Assembly: GCA_907165135.1 (NCBI GenBank)
Contig: OU015570.1
Coordinates: forward strand, 372,001 to 436,000
Length of the DNA: 64,000 bases
Source: Oikopleura dioica
Taxonomy: Eukaryota; Chordata; Appendicularia; Copelata; Oikopleuridae
Reading direction: 5' to 3'
A program made the position numbers and the translations under genes. This document shows, piece by piece, positions 40,850 to 51,096 of this stretch. Below the pieces are notes generated by a model, which searched no databases, had not been told where the DNA came from, and was given only the letters and a program-made list of their open reading frames with translations. The first letter of the stretch is position 1, and each line of letters begins with the position of its first letter.

Positions 40850-42650
40850 GAAATCGAAGAAGAGCAAGCTTAGGAAGTCGAGCCAGAAGATGAATACGCT
40901 GAAATACACGATAATGAGAACATTTTTGTCACGCTCAAAATAATCAGGACTATTCTACGAATCGTTGCGTGTCCTGGTTGGGATGCGGATTTTTCTTGTA
41001 AAAGTGCCTTTTCTAGTAAATTTGAAGAAATTTTTTCTAGAGGGATAAAACGCCTCAAGATTGGGAGATTGTGGCTGGCAGCTTTGAGTTTTGAGTATGT
41101 CCGTCTTCATTTCGAGCTTGGATGTAACAACTGCAACAAATTCAAGTGCAAGTGCTGGATGACAGAAGGAGCGTTCAACAAAATCTTCTTATTTGCTCAA
41201 ATTTTGAGCGGAATAAAGGACAGCCAGATGAAAAGATTCTTAGCAACAATAAGTTACGCTGCAAAAACTCATAATGGACGTGAAATTTCTCCTGTTTACA
41301 ACAACGACATCAACTCAAAAGCTTCAAAATGCAAAGAAGCCGTCAATCAAGCAGTCATCCAAGAGTGTGAGGCTTCTATGAACTCGAAAATTCAAGAGTT
41401 CATCGAATTTCATCATGCCCATCCTTGCGAGCGCGTTGCAGTAAGTCTGGACGACCGCGGCTTTTTGCGTAATCAAGCCCAGGCCTGTTTTGTATAGCTT
41501 ATCGGAATAATGCAAGGCAAACCATTAGTACTTGGAAGTGTCATTTTCAAAAGAGCACAAGAAGCAAAAGAAGAAACCATCATTAAAAATTCGAAAGGAA
41601 GAATTGCTCCTCGTGGAACTCCTCCAAATGCATTGGAAGTCATGGGTGTAAACATTCTGTTTGAAGAAGTACTACAAAAATTCAAGTCGCTCTTCCAGAA
41701 AAGAAAATTTACATTTGCGCCGATAAAGATGCAAAAGAGTAGACGCTTGTTATGTCCGCGAATGTCCCCAATGTCCCGAATGTCCCCGTCATATCTTGCA
41801 AAAAAGTGCCAAATAAGAACTCAATAACAATTTTTTCGTCTCTAGAACCTTGTTGTTTTGGCAAAATTTCAAAAGAAGGAAGCGCTCCGCGCAATTTGTG
41901 GTAGAAAACTCATTGAAGTTGGCAAAATTATCGTCACTAGAACAAAATTGTTATTATAAAAATACTTTTTTCCCTATGAAAACGTTTTTCTTTTTTATTG
42001 ACCTTTTATAAAAAGTCGGGGACATTGGGGACATTCGGGGACATAACAAGGGCGTTCCTGCAAAAGTTCGAAGCGCAGAAACAAACAAATATAAAAATGG
42101 GCCGAAGAAAGGGATAGAAATTTTGCCGAAAGATTCTTTTCAATGGACTCACGATTCAGCGCATCTTCTGAAAAATATAGTCTACAACGCTGAGAAATAT
42201 TAGTCCATCGGAAGTTCAAAAGACAGATTCACAAAAAAAGTAACACAAATTGGAACAAGGGTTCAAGATGCCTCAAAACATATAATGAATAACGATCTCT
42301 CTCTCTCGAAGAAGCGAAATTGAAAATGGATAAAACACGGAGACACTCTTATGGAAAACATGAGCTTTGCGATGAAAATTGTCAACAACTTCCTGCGATT
42401 CTTCAGCCTCATGGAAATTTTACGCAAGAAAAATAGAAGAACTTATCGACGAATTTCACAGAAAAAATTTGGAGAAGAGTTTATTTTATGTCTTCTGAAT
42501 AACGTTTCAACATCATATAACGACTCGTTATTAACGAGTATCTTCACAGTCTTATTTACAATCGACACTTATTCGCGAAAGGAGATCCCGCTGGTCCGTT
42601 TTCTCAGCGATTTGATGTTGCTTGCAATCTTGGAATTCTAACCCCCATTT
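40850..42650 (+). pseudogene. decayed DNA transposase
   Basis: Fragments in several frames fit one DDE-type transposase. CPGWDADFSCKSAFSSKFEE (~40976) leads into the frame at 41069-41497 (FELGCNNCNKFKCKCW, HPCERVAVSLDDRGFLRNQA). After an in-frame TAG this continues GKPLVLGSVIFKR ... FKSLFQKRK and, one frame over, IYICADKDAKE, a likely second catalytic Asp. A TIR element interrupts at ~41739-42060. Afterwards come DSFQWTHDSAHLLKNIVYNA and HSYGKHELCDENCQQLP (His/Cys cluster). The VSLDD, CADKDA, H..KNI and H.YG.H..C blocks recall the Kolobok/THAP-like group, but I cannot assign the superfamily firmly. Confidence 0.55.
41738..42060. mobile_element. TIR element with ATGTCCCCGA arrays inside the transposase
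   Basis: TSD-like GCAAAAG on both sides (41731-41737 and 42061-42067). Ends TTGTTATGTCCGCGAATG and (inverted) CCTTGTTATGTCCCCGAATG, with tandem ATGTCCCC(GA) 9-10-mers. The interior contains AAGCGCTCCGCGCAATTTGT followed by GGTAGAAAACTCATTG, the GC core found in other elements. The coding regions on either side belong to the same transposase. Confidence 0.75.
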
Positions 42651-43700
42651 TCGCCTTTTTTCAACATTAACTTAAATTATAATTCTTAATTATTAATGAA
42701 CACCTTCGATTTGGTTCTATCTGTGAGTTTCATGAAAAATATAGACAAATAGTGAAGTTAAAAATCGCGGTGAGAAGGCGTTCCGAGACCCGCGCGCTCC
42801 CGTAAAAACCCTAAGTTATTACCCCGTTGGATTCATCTGCTGAATACACAAATTAACCTTTTGGATAATTGTGATGATTACCACGTAAATACGCAGCAGT
42901 TTCTCGGTGATTAACCGGAGACAATCAAGAACGAAATCTTTCCAGAGAGGGGAGAAACATGGATCTTACGAAATGTGTCTTACGATTCTGACTCAGGATA
43001 ATGAGTTGGCTTAATTGATAAGATGAGATAAATACGAAATGTGATGGAACGAAAAGGAGAAATGAAACTGAAAAAAGCAAAACATGATGCCGCTCTTTGA
43101 GAGAATATTGGTTAAAGAATGCAGCAGTGACCTGGTAGGCAGAAATTGGAGGAAGTCACCAGAAAATCAGGAGAATTCGAAGAAACACTCCGGCCGGGTT
43201 CGAAAAGATGAGTTTCGATGCAATCGCAAGCCGAAACGCTGCGCGGAGAGAGCCTCATTACTTACAATCTGAGGAGCAGAAAGAAGGAATGAAGGAAACA
43301 AAACTACTCCACTGTGAGATACTTAGAAAATGCGAGGTACAACTCATCGTAGCCTAGTGTCATCAGTCTGCCGCAGAACGACAAGAAATCCAAAGAATTC
43401 AATTATGACTGCTTATATTTTTCATCCATTTCAAGTCTTTTGTTTTATTATCATAATCCATATTTATCATACCTTATTTAACAGCTGTCTTATCCTGTTT
43501 AATCGTTATTTGCTCGGGACAAAATCTTCATTTTTGTGAAAATCTTCTATTTGTCTCCCTTACCTTTTCTGGCAAAGCGTGAGCTCAGAAGAGAAAGCGC
43601 GCACCATAACTCCTTTTCTCACCGGCGTTCATCAATCGCGCTGTGTTATCGCGCTTTTGATAAAATGGATTCATAATCATTCTCAGTCATGATGCAGATC
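42650..43700. other. non-coding
   Basis: No recognisable protein. Sequence is AT-rich with moderate purine runs, and short frames have no motifs. Confidence 0.35.
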
Positions 43701-44055
43701 GGTTGATCCTTACCTGGACCAAATCCTTACCTGGACCAAATCCTTACCTGGACCAAAATCAAAAATGGTCCAGGTAAGGATTTTGGTCCAGGTAAGGAAA
43801 TGGTCCAGGTAAGGAAATTCAAAAGATTTTTTCAAAGTAAAAATCCGAAAACGTGACTTAAAAAATTGTAGTCGACCCCCTCTGAGAAATTTTTTGAATT
43901 TTGAAAATTTTTAAATGTTTTTTGGACTCACACTGATAGATACAGGCAAAACGGACTATTCCGGAAGTATCAAATCTCCGGAATTGTCCAAATTTTTGCT
44001 TCCAAAATGCATGTTTTAAGTGTCATGGCCGACAGAAACCAAGTTGTAAAATAAG

Positions 44056-44384
44056 GGCGATACTAGCAATGTCGCCGAATGTCGCCGAATGTCGCTGAAT
44101 GTCGCCTTTTGAAGTGAAAAGGATTTGAAAGTAAGCATCAAATATGTTAAAAAGAAGGTAGCACTCCGCGCAGTTTGTACCGCGCAGTTGTAGGGGTAGT
44201 AGGAATCTCCCTACTCGGGCAAGTTCCACTTCTATTTTCGCGCCTTCTATTTTCGCGCCTTCTTGCTCTGTCAGTTTTTAGAACCAATTTGTTTTGATAA
44301 TATTGGTAAAAACTCTCTATTTCTTTTAACAAAAATAGAAAATTGCGACATTCGGCGACATTCGGCGACATAACCAGAGCGCCC
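44056..44384. mobile_element. ATGTCGCCGA-array TIR element, nested
   Basis: Left array ATGTCGCCGAATGTCGCCGA..., right array GCGACATTCGGCGACATTCG. Outer TIR approximates GGGCGNTNCTNGNNATGTCGCC. Flanks GTAAAATA and GTAAATA are similar but not equal. The interior has GTAGCACTCCGCGCAGTTTG, a GC core like that of the 41.7-kb element. One base (C to G) distinguishes the array motif from ATGTCCCCGA. Confidence 0.75.
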
Positions 44385-44389
44385 GTAAA

Positions 44390-45082
44390 TAGGGGGTGGC
44401 CTAAAACGTCGCCCAGTTGCGGCCCGAAACATCACTCGTGTTGATGCATTTGTTGCCTAAATCGTCGCTCCTATTGCTGCAAATGTGGCTAAAAACGTCG
44501 CTCCCGCTGGTGCATGTGTTGCCCAAAACGTCTTTTTGACCATGTCGCCTTAGCAAAAATGAAGAATCTAGAAGATTCTGAGAATCGCCGCTAATCAGCG
44601 CCAGAGTTGCAAATTTTGATTAATTTTTCTGAGCTGACCTGAGTAAAAATTTCTCTGAGTTGAGCTGAGCTGAGCTGGCCTATTTCGGAGGTAACTGAGC
44701 TGAGCTGGCCTTTATCAGAGGTCATTGAGCGGAGCTGAGCTGAGCAGACCTTTTGTTTAAGAGAGTTGAGCTGAGCTGAGCTGAGCTGAGCAGCTCAGAT
44801 CATTTTCCAAAATCACTGAGCTGAGCTGAGCTGAGCGACTGCTCAGCTCACTCAGCCAGCTCAGCTCACTCAGCTCAGCAAATTTGCAACTATGATCAGC
44901 GCAACCAGACTGTGTTAAGACTTTCCAGATTCAATTTTGACTAAGGCGACGTGGCCAAAAAGACGTTTTGGCCAACAATGGCACCAGCAGGAGCGACGTT
45001 TTGATCAAGACATCCGGCAATAGGAGCGACGATTTAGGCCGTACATGCATCAACTGGACGAGGTTTTAGGCCACCCCCTATC
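44390..45082. mobile_element. TIR element GGGGGTGGCCTAAAAC, nested
   Basis: Ends TAGGGGGTGGCCTAAAACGT and (inverted) TAGGGGGTGGCCTAAAACCT. Subterminal ~43-bp imperfect repeats contain AAAACGTCGCTCC and TTGTTGCC. Only TA is shared by the flanks. It contains the TGAGC element at 44602-44894. Confidence 0.85.
44602..44894. mobile_element. hAT-like 293-bp element made of TGAGC repeats, innermost nest
   Basis: Perfect 8-bp TSD ATCAGCGC (44594-44601 and 44895-44902). Ends CAGAGTTGCAAATTT / CATAGTTGCAAATTT. The inside is nearly all GAGCTGAGCTGAGCTGAG-type 5-mer repeats, converging from both ends. CAGAGTTGC also occurs inverted at ~45207 beside AAGTGCAC repeats, a possible relative. Confidence 0.93.
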
Positions 45083-45085
45083 TTT

Positions 45086-45290
45086 GTTGAAAAGAAGCAC
45101 GCTAGTGCACTTCAAACTGCTGAATGCGCTTCAAGGTGCTGCAAATCTGAAATTCACTGCAAGAAGTGCACTTCATTCTGAAGCACACTTGAAGTGCACT
45201 TTTTAGCAACTCTGGTCTTAACCCCTAAAAGCTTGTGCATTCTTGTTTGAATTTAGGCGAATAGCAAGAAAAAAATTTTTCAAAAATTTT
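45086..45290. repeat. AAGTGCACTTCA-motif repeat cluster
   Basis: Several (A)AGTGCACTTCA and GAAGCNC motifs within 120 bases, ending (inverted) CAGAGTTGCTAAAAAGTGCA. Possibly another hAT-like element with a lost left end. Confidence 0.5.
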
Positions 45291-45508
45291 TAGTCGAGAG
45301 GGGGTCTAGTAAAATTATTTTTGGTTGGCTTGCTCATTTTTCTGTTTTTGAAAAAATATTTCCTGTCTCCTTACCTGGACCAAAATCCTTACCTGGACCA
45401 TTTCCTTACCTGGACCATTTTTGATTTTGGTCCAGGTAAGGAAAATGGTCCAGGTAAGGATTTGGTCCAGGTAAGGATTTGGTCCAGGTAAGGATCAACC
45501 TGCAGATC

Positions 45509-45845
45509 TGACATTCCCTTAAATGCACAAATATGATTATTATAAACCTATAAAAACAACCGCTCAAGCCGCCGGAAGAGATGGATCAAAAACTTTTTCG
45601 ATCAACTTTACTTTCTCTCACATGGGCTACTTCCATCCATTGACCGGATGTCCTCGGAAGTCCGAGAATTGTGGGGTTCGACAATTCGATCCACAATCCT
45701 CTGGTCACCAGGGGCGTCTACTTTGCACTACCATTTACGACCACCTTATAAGCTGTGCTCCAACTGACTCTCGAAAAAGCTTGACAAGATTCGGAATATT
45801 CGGAATAAACCAAATTATCAAATTAAAAGAGAGTTAATACTTTTT
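45509..45845 (+). other. open frame of uncertain status (45523-45837)
   Basis: A 104-codon frame (MHKYDYYKPIKTTAQAAGRD ... NFTFSHMGYFHPLTGCP ... SLTRFGIFGINQIIKLKES) with balanced composition but no family match. No promoter, splice or neighbour evidence. Could be an exon or chance. Confidence 0.2.
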
Positions 45846-45851
45846 GACGGG

Positions 45852-46120
45852 AACGGTCGGACTCATTACCAAAATTTTTGGTAACCCATTACCAATTTTC
45901 GGTAGTCGATTATCAATTAATTTTTACTTTTTGGCCAAGTTAATGAATAAAACACCCAACAAGTTTTCTATTATACAGGCGCGGAGCGCACACTCGCTCT
46001 GTGAATGAAAAAATCGACACTTTTTTGACGAATTTGGTAATGGGCTACCAAAATTGGTAATGGGTTACCACAATTGGTAATGGGTTACCAATTGGTAATG
46101 AGTCCGACCGTTTCCCCTCA
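45852..46120. mobile_element. TIR element with ATTACCAATTTTGGTAA arrays
   Basis: Ends GGGAACGGTCGGACTCATTA and (inverted) GGGAAACGGTCGGACTCATT. Repeated TTACCAA/TTGGTAATGGGTTACCA motifs follow from both ends. The centre has TCTATTATACAGGCGCGGAG then CGCACACTCGCT, closely matching the core of the 18.25-kb element (CTATAAGACAGGCGCGGAGC). No clear TSD. Confidence 0.8.
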
Positions 46121-46359
46121 CTTGGTATTTCGACCTTTGGGCTTTTCAGTTCGAGAACAAAATCTTCCAATTCAGAAAGCATCGCCCGAATAGTTGTTGA
46201 AGGAATGGCTCGCATTTTTAGCAAAAGAATAAATCGTATTGTTTATTCTGACCATAAGGGTTCGACTTGTTCAACCCCTACAGTATCTTACGTTTCTCCA
46301 AGGAAGAACGAGAAAAATTTTCAATTATAAACTGTTAATGATTATAAAAGTATTATAAG

Positions 46360-46862
46360 TAGGGGGACCACCGTGGGAAAATTCGATGTAATTGAACCTT
46401 AAAAAACATTAAAAAAATTGATGGAATGAATTGAACCGATACTGAGGATCATTCTTTTTCATTATGACCAACTCCTATAATTCCTTTTTCATCCCTAAAA
46501 TAACAAATGAAGGCTCGAGCTAACACTTATTTGTGATTTAAAAAATTCTCCAAAAGACTCCAAGCGCAAACCCTTATCAATTTAATCTACAGAAAAATGC
46601 TACATTTTGTAAATAAAAAGGCAGGGAAGGGGAGACGGCCCTTCGGGCCGTCAAGCCCAATATAAATAAAAAGCCAGGGAAGGGGGCGGCTCTTCGGGCC
46701 GTCAAGCCCAATTTAAATAAAAAGCCAGGGAAGGGAGGAGACGGCCCTTCGGGCCGCCAAGCCCAATTTAAATAAAAAGCCAGGGAAGGGGGGAGAAATA
46801 TGGGTCAATCATAACCATACGAGGATGATAAAAAAATCGATTCTTCCACGGTGGACCCCCTA
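46360..46862. mobile_element. 503-bp hAT-like element TAGGGGGACCACCGTGG with internal minisatellite
   Basis: Perfect 8-bp TSD ATTATAAG (46352-46359 and 46863-46870). Ends TAGGGGGACCACCGTGGGA / TAGGGGGTCCACCGTGGAA. Inside, 46618-46800 is four ~57-bp units with GACGGCCCTTCGGGCCGTCA and AGCCCAATTTAAATAAAAAG, related (inverted) to the 17.6-kb minisatellite. Confidence 0.93.
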
Positions 46863-46879
46863 ATTATAAGCTATAAAAC

Positions 46880-47808
46880 GTTATAATTTTATTATTTATA
46901 TTATGAATTTTTTAATGTATGTTAAAAAGGAGGATAAAAATATTCCGGCAAAATTTGTGAGAATCTTGCGTGGCCACTGCTATCACGCACGGTTACGCGT
47001 GCGCGCGCATGATCACATAACAGAAAAATATGGTCAAAAAAAGGCAGTTTTTTTTGTTATTCTAGGGAAACCGGAGATGCTTTCCAGAATTTTTTTAATA
47101 AAATAATGATGAGAAAACTCTATTGATCATCCCCTTTTTTAGAATTATAAATTTTGGCCTAACTAACATGTTCAATCCATTTTAAGCCATTCTAATGGCT
47201 TATATTCTCTTCAACCCTCTTAAATTTTGAAAATTTAAAAAAAAATTTCAATTTTAAATAGAAAAAATCTTCCTTATTTGCTCTTATCTATCAAACATCT
47301 TAAAAAAAGAAAGATACAATTAGTAATACTAGCTCGAAATTCGAGCACTCTCGTCTGACCAAATCCTGACCAAACTAAGTGATCGGAACAAGAGCGAGAA
47401 TCGGGTCTCGCCAACCTCATGAGTTTTCTACCAGAGAATGCGCGCGCAAGGCTCTCTGGCCCCTAGCGTGCTTTATAAATTGATGATTTTATGCCAAAAT
47501 CTGAAGATAATTTAGACTCCCGCTACTGACACCCCAAATTATAAGTTTTCATTTTTCTGGTGGTCAGATTATTTAAATATACATAATTACAAGAGTAAAC
47601 GTTTTGATAAGAAAACGCATGGAAAGAGTACAAAATAAACTGGCGAAAAAAAATATAATCTGAGGTTGCTCCGAATCTATCTTACGATTTAAAAAAGCCA
47701 AAGTTCGCTGATAATCAACGATCCCTAGCTACTTTCTATAAAACCATTTTTCATCAAAAGAATTTCAATTAAGCATGTCAAAAAAAATTTGCCCTAAAAA
47801 AGCGGAAC
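46880..47808. other. non-coding; GC core copy at 47420-47480
   Basis: CATGAGTTTTCTACCAGAG, AATGCGCGCGCAAGGCTCTC and CTAGCGTGCTTTAT match the GGTAGAGAACTCATT core in inverted orientation. A (GCGC)-rich palindrome lies at ~46990 (ACGGTTACGCGTGCGCGCGC). No gene. Confidence 0.45.
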
Positions 47809-47812
47809 TTAA

Positions 47813-48234
47813 CCCTCTGCGTGACGATCAGAACTACCCCTATGCGTGACGCGGATGCATTCAGTGCATCCGACCCATCTAGAACAATTTTTTGCTCATT
47901 TTTGCCAATTTTAGAAGAAAAACAGCCTGAATTCGCTGTTGTCAGTGTCTCAGAGACCAAAATACCCCCTTCTTCGGCGGCGAAACGGGCTCGAAGTTAC
48001 GTAACATGCATCAAAATAGCTGTTCTCGAGACGAAAAATAGTAAAATTAGGACATCTTTTACGTTTTTAGGTTATTATAAAATTTGTTTTCAAAATGTTA
48101 CGAAGCAGATTGGACGTGCTTTTGGACGTAGATTCTTATTCTTTTTAAATTTTTAAATTCGGGCGAAATTTGAGAGAGAAATGGGCAGAAAACCATGAGC
48201 GGATGCACTGAGTGCATCCGCGTCACGCATAGGG
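47813..48234. mobile_element. piggyBac-like MITE (TTAACCC...GGGTTAA)
   Basis: TTAA at 47809-47812 and 48235-48238. TIRs CCCTCTGCGTGACG / CCCTATGCGTGACG, with a subterminal palindrome GATGCANTCAGTGCATCCG at both ends. This is the one TTAA family in the window with canonical CCC/GGG piggyBac termini. 422 bp; the ORFs over it are not recognisable. Confidence 0.92.
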
Positions 48235-48299
48235 TTAATGGGAATTTAGAGGTTACCGATTCTTGCAAAAAGCGGCATTTAATTGAGCGGCATTAAAAG

Positions 48300-48375
48300 G
48301 GGGGTAGACGCATGTTATGTCCCCGAACGTCCCGAATGTCCCCGAATGTCCCCGAACGTCTCGAATATCCCCGCC
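48300..48375. repeat. solo ATGTCCCCGAA array
   Basis: ACGCATGTTATGTCCCCGAA followed by five further 9-mers (CGTCCCGAA, TGTCCCCGAA...). Same terminus as the element at 41738-42060. No matching opposite end was found nearby, so it is a solo terminus. Confidence 0.75.
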
Positions 48376-48379
48376 ATTT

Positions 48380-49170
48380 TTCTCAAAAAAATTAAAATAA
48401 AACCCCATGTAGAGGTTTTGCTACCCTTCATACCTTGGATTTACAGTAGTTTTTCGGATGAGATAAGACCAACGATCCTTATCAATGATGAGCAATCGGT
48501 AGAAAATATTGATTTGGCATCCGATTAGTTAATTTAGGTAATCTTTATCTGAACTCAATATTTTCTTTGACTTATTATTCGGATAAGTTAGGAAAAAACG
48601 TCCAATTTTAATGATACAAGCCGTCAGTAGAAAATACTCATCGGACATCCCTTTCCCAATCTTTGGAAGAGCCCAAGTTGTTGCCATCGTAACGACATTA
48701 CAATAAGTCAGAGAAGGTTATTGCTTCATTGTACCAAGTATACTTTGATATGACAGACCACCTTATTGACCATAGAAATATTTACCCATCTGTGATAACT
48801 TCCTTACACTTAAGAGACACTTCTTCAAATGGATCTTGGTCAAACTTCTTAAAAACCATTTATCCTTGGTTTCTTACGAACATAGTTCTACATTTAATCT
48901 AAAGAAAACTTCCTTTTATTATAAACGGTAAGAATATGTGTAGTGGTTTTCCTACTGTATGCTGCCAAATACGCTATTTACAATCTCAGGAGCCTATTTT
49001 TCGCATTACAAAATCATCCTAGCACCTCAGGGAACCAACACAGATCACTTCCGGCAATGTTCTGTTTATTTCCAGTTCTTTTCCGGACACTTCCGGTTCA
49101 CTTCCGAATTTCTTACAGATCACTTCTATAAGGTCTGATCAACCGCAAGACCTCTCAAGAGCGTTACAGA
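48380..49170. other. non-coding
   Basis: No gene recognised. CACTTCCGG-type short repeats (e.g. 49046-49110: CACTTCCGGCAATG, ACACTTCCGG, TTCACTTCCG) are clustered near the right end. Confidence 0.35.
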
Positions 49171-49173
49171 GTA

Positions 49174-49318
49174 AGTGCTCACTCAAAACAGCGCCACCTG
49201 GCGAGGGCTCTCGCGCCCCACCTAGTGTCAGCTCCCTAGTGGCATCTAGTGGACTCTCAGGTATAGCTCTCTACTGCTATCTAGTGGCCACACAACAGCG
49301 CCATCTATGGTGAGCACT
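49174..49318. repeat. 145-bp palindrome-ended cluster of CTAGTGG / GCGCCACCTGG motifs
   Basis: Ends AGTGCTCAC and GTGAGCACT (inverted). Inside are CAGCGCCACCTGGCG, GCGCCCCACCTAGTGTC, CCTAGTGGCATCTAGTGGA, GCTATCTAGTGGCC and CAGCGCCATCTATGG, five near-copies of a GC(C)MYCTAGTGG-type motif. Confidence 0.6.
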
Positions 49319-49684
49319 AAACCTTGCATTCAAACGCATTGAGTCACTACTGGTTACCTTGATGTGTGGGGGACAACTTCACAGATGACTCTCGTGCGGG
49401 AGAAAACCCTGGATATGAGTCATCATTACATCACCTGGCAGAAGCCGCTACAACATTCCATCCAGCATGACTCGATATAATATAGATGATAAATTTTTAA
49501 AATTCTCAAGATGTCAATTTGAACAATTATCGAGATGTTCAATTTAAAAAATTTTCGGACTGGCAAAAATGCGAGTGAGCCGGTGTGTGAGAAGGAGGGA
49601 AAGGTGCGAGTAAATCTAGAAAGAAATAATCGCGTATCTGGGGAATTTTGATCTATTGGCTCCAGATACGCGATTAAAAGTTCC

Positions 49685-50040
49685 TATAGATCAAATGAAA
49701 CAGACTATCTTGAAGTCACCTTGCTCGTTTATACTAGGTTTGAACAGTTTAATAAGGAAACTTTCGGTAATTTTACGGTTAGTGAACTTAGGAAGGTAAG
49801 ATTGAATTATGGAAAATTTAGATTTGGCGAAATCGCCTTGAGAAATGTCAGTGGTAACTTCTGGAGGGTTAATATAATTGTCATAGTCAGTTTGGAAGGC
49901 GGGACAGTTGTTGGTGTGAATTTTAATTGCGGTTTTACTAGAAGGGCGAGTATGATCAAGAGTGCGGAGATGAAAGGTTCGGAGGGTTTCCCTATATAAA
50001 TTTCGGAACAGGAGCAGTTGAAACGGTAACCAATGCCTGA
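49685..50040 (-). pseudogene. Penelope-like GIY-YIG endonuclease, element 2
   Basis: The minus strand reads CSCSEIYIG, then after a frame change TLRTFHLRTLDHTRPSSKT, NNCPAFQTDY and FLIKLFKPSINEQGDF. EIYIG, the R..HLR..DH helix and the Glu/Phe-Leu-Ile-Lys segment follow the GIY-YIG layout. Separated from RT by two TIR elements. Frameshifted. Confidence 0.75.
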
Positions 50041-50047
50041 TTTTTTA

Positions 50048-50335
50048 CTGATCGGGTGTTGGATAGCGGAAAAATCTCATCGGAGCCTGGGTTGGGCTTG
50101 TTAGGCTAGTAACCAGACATCCCACTGACGAGCGCTCTGATTCGTCCGTTTAATTATTCTCGAATTTTCCATAAGATTCACTTAACCCGTTTTTCCAACA
50201 TCTGACGAATCAGAGCGCCGACCAAGAAAATGTGTGGTGACTGGCCTCACTAGCCTAACTCAGGCCCGCTTGAGATAGGCACTCTGATTCGTCACAGCGC
50301 TCTGATGGAAATTCCGCTATCAAACATCCCATCAG
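50048..50335. mobile_element. TA-flanked foldback element CTGATNGG.TGTTNGATAGCGG
   Basis: TA at 50046-50047 and 50336-50337. Ends CTGATCGGGTGTTGGATAGC / CTGATGGGATGTTTGATAGC. Arms contain TTAGGCTAGT and GCGCTCTGATTCGTC. 288 bp, inside the Penelope-like element. Confidence 0.85.
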
Positions 50336-50359
50336 TAGATGAATAAGGTTTACGCTTAA

Positions 50360-51096
50360 GGGACCCGGTTAGGCAACGGCGAGCTGAACTTCACGCGCCC
50401 GTCGTTACTCTTGTGAATAATATTTTTCAAATATTCTTTTTGCTAATGATATGTGCAGATCACCAGCTTTCTCATCCAATTTTTGCCTATCATCACTCGT
50501 TCATGAGCCAGGTCCGAAAGAAGGAGCGCAACTTCAAAAGGGTGTTTGAAGAGCAATCCTTTTTCAATCTTCATGAAAGCGGCACCATTAAAAAGCTCAT
50601 AAAATTCTCCACAGATCTTACCTATCGCGCAAATCTGAAGCTGTACTTATTAGCGATACAGGTCAGATAAACAAAACTTCTTAGCGCACGCCCAGCGGGA
50701 TTCATGTCCCGGGAGCCCGAAATAGCTATTTCGGAGCGTTCTGCAGCGCTGTGGCGTGCTGAGCGCGCTAAGTTCTCCAGTTTATCAGCCATTAATCCGC
50801 AATTAGTAATGATTCATTTTTGCGCGATAGGTAAGATTTGTAGAGAATTTAATTGGCTTTTCAATAGTGCCGCTTTTATGAAGATTGAAAAGGATTTCTC
50901 TTCAAACACCCTTTGAAGTTGCGCTCCTTCTTTCGGACCTGGCTCATGAACGAGTGATGATAGGCAAAAACTGAAAATTGGATGAGAAAGCTGGTGATCT
51001 GCAGATATCATTAGCAAAAAGAATTTTGAAAAATATTATTCACAAGAGTAACGACGGGCGCGTGAAGTTCAGCTCGCCGTTGCCTAACCGGGTCCC
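50360..51096. mobile_element. TTAA-flanked foldback element, family GGGACCCGGTTAGGC
   Basis: TTAA at 50356-50359 and 51097-51100. Arms ~270 bp: GGGACCCGGTTAGGCAACGG, CGAGCTGAACTTCACGCGCC, then GATCACCAGCTTTCTCATCC and GGAGCGCAACTTCAAA(A)GGG, mirrored on the right. The centre is GC-rich (50690-50770, with CGAAATAGCTATTTCGGAGC). The frames read on both arms are mirror artefacts. Confidence 0.92.

Larger units (their letters stand above)
43701..45500. mobile_element. 1.8-kb hAT-like element with CCTTACCTGGACC arrays
   Basis: Perfect 8-bp TSD TGCAGATC (43693-43700 and 45501-45508). Ends GGTTGATCCTTACCTGGACC and its complement. Each end has three to four tandem CCTTACCTGGACCAAAT units pointing inward, then inverted GGTCCAGGTAAGGA units, so each terminus is itself a palindrome. 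The interior carries three further TIR elements. A diverged relic of the terminal array is at 17041-17095. Confidence 0.95.

Noticed and set aside
49721-49999. 92-codon plus-strand ORF
   Set aside because: It is the antisense of the GIY-YIG segment of the Penelope-like element, which has the recognisable motifs on the minus strand.
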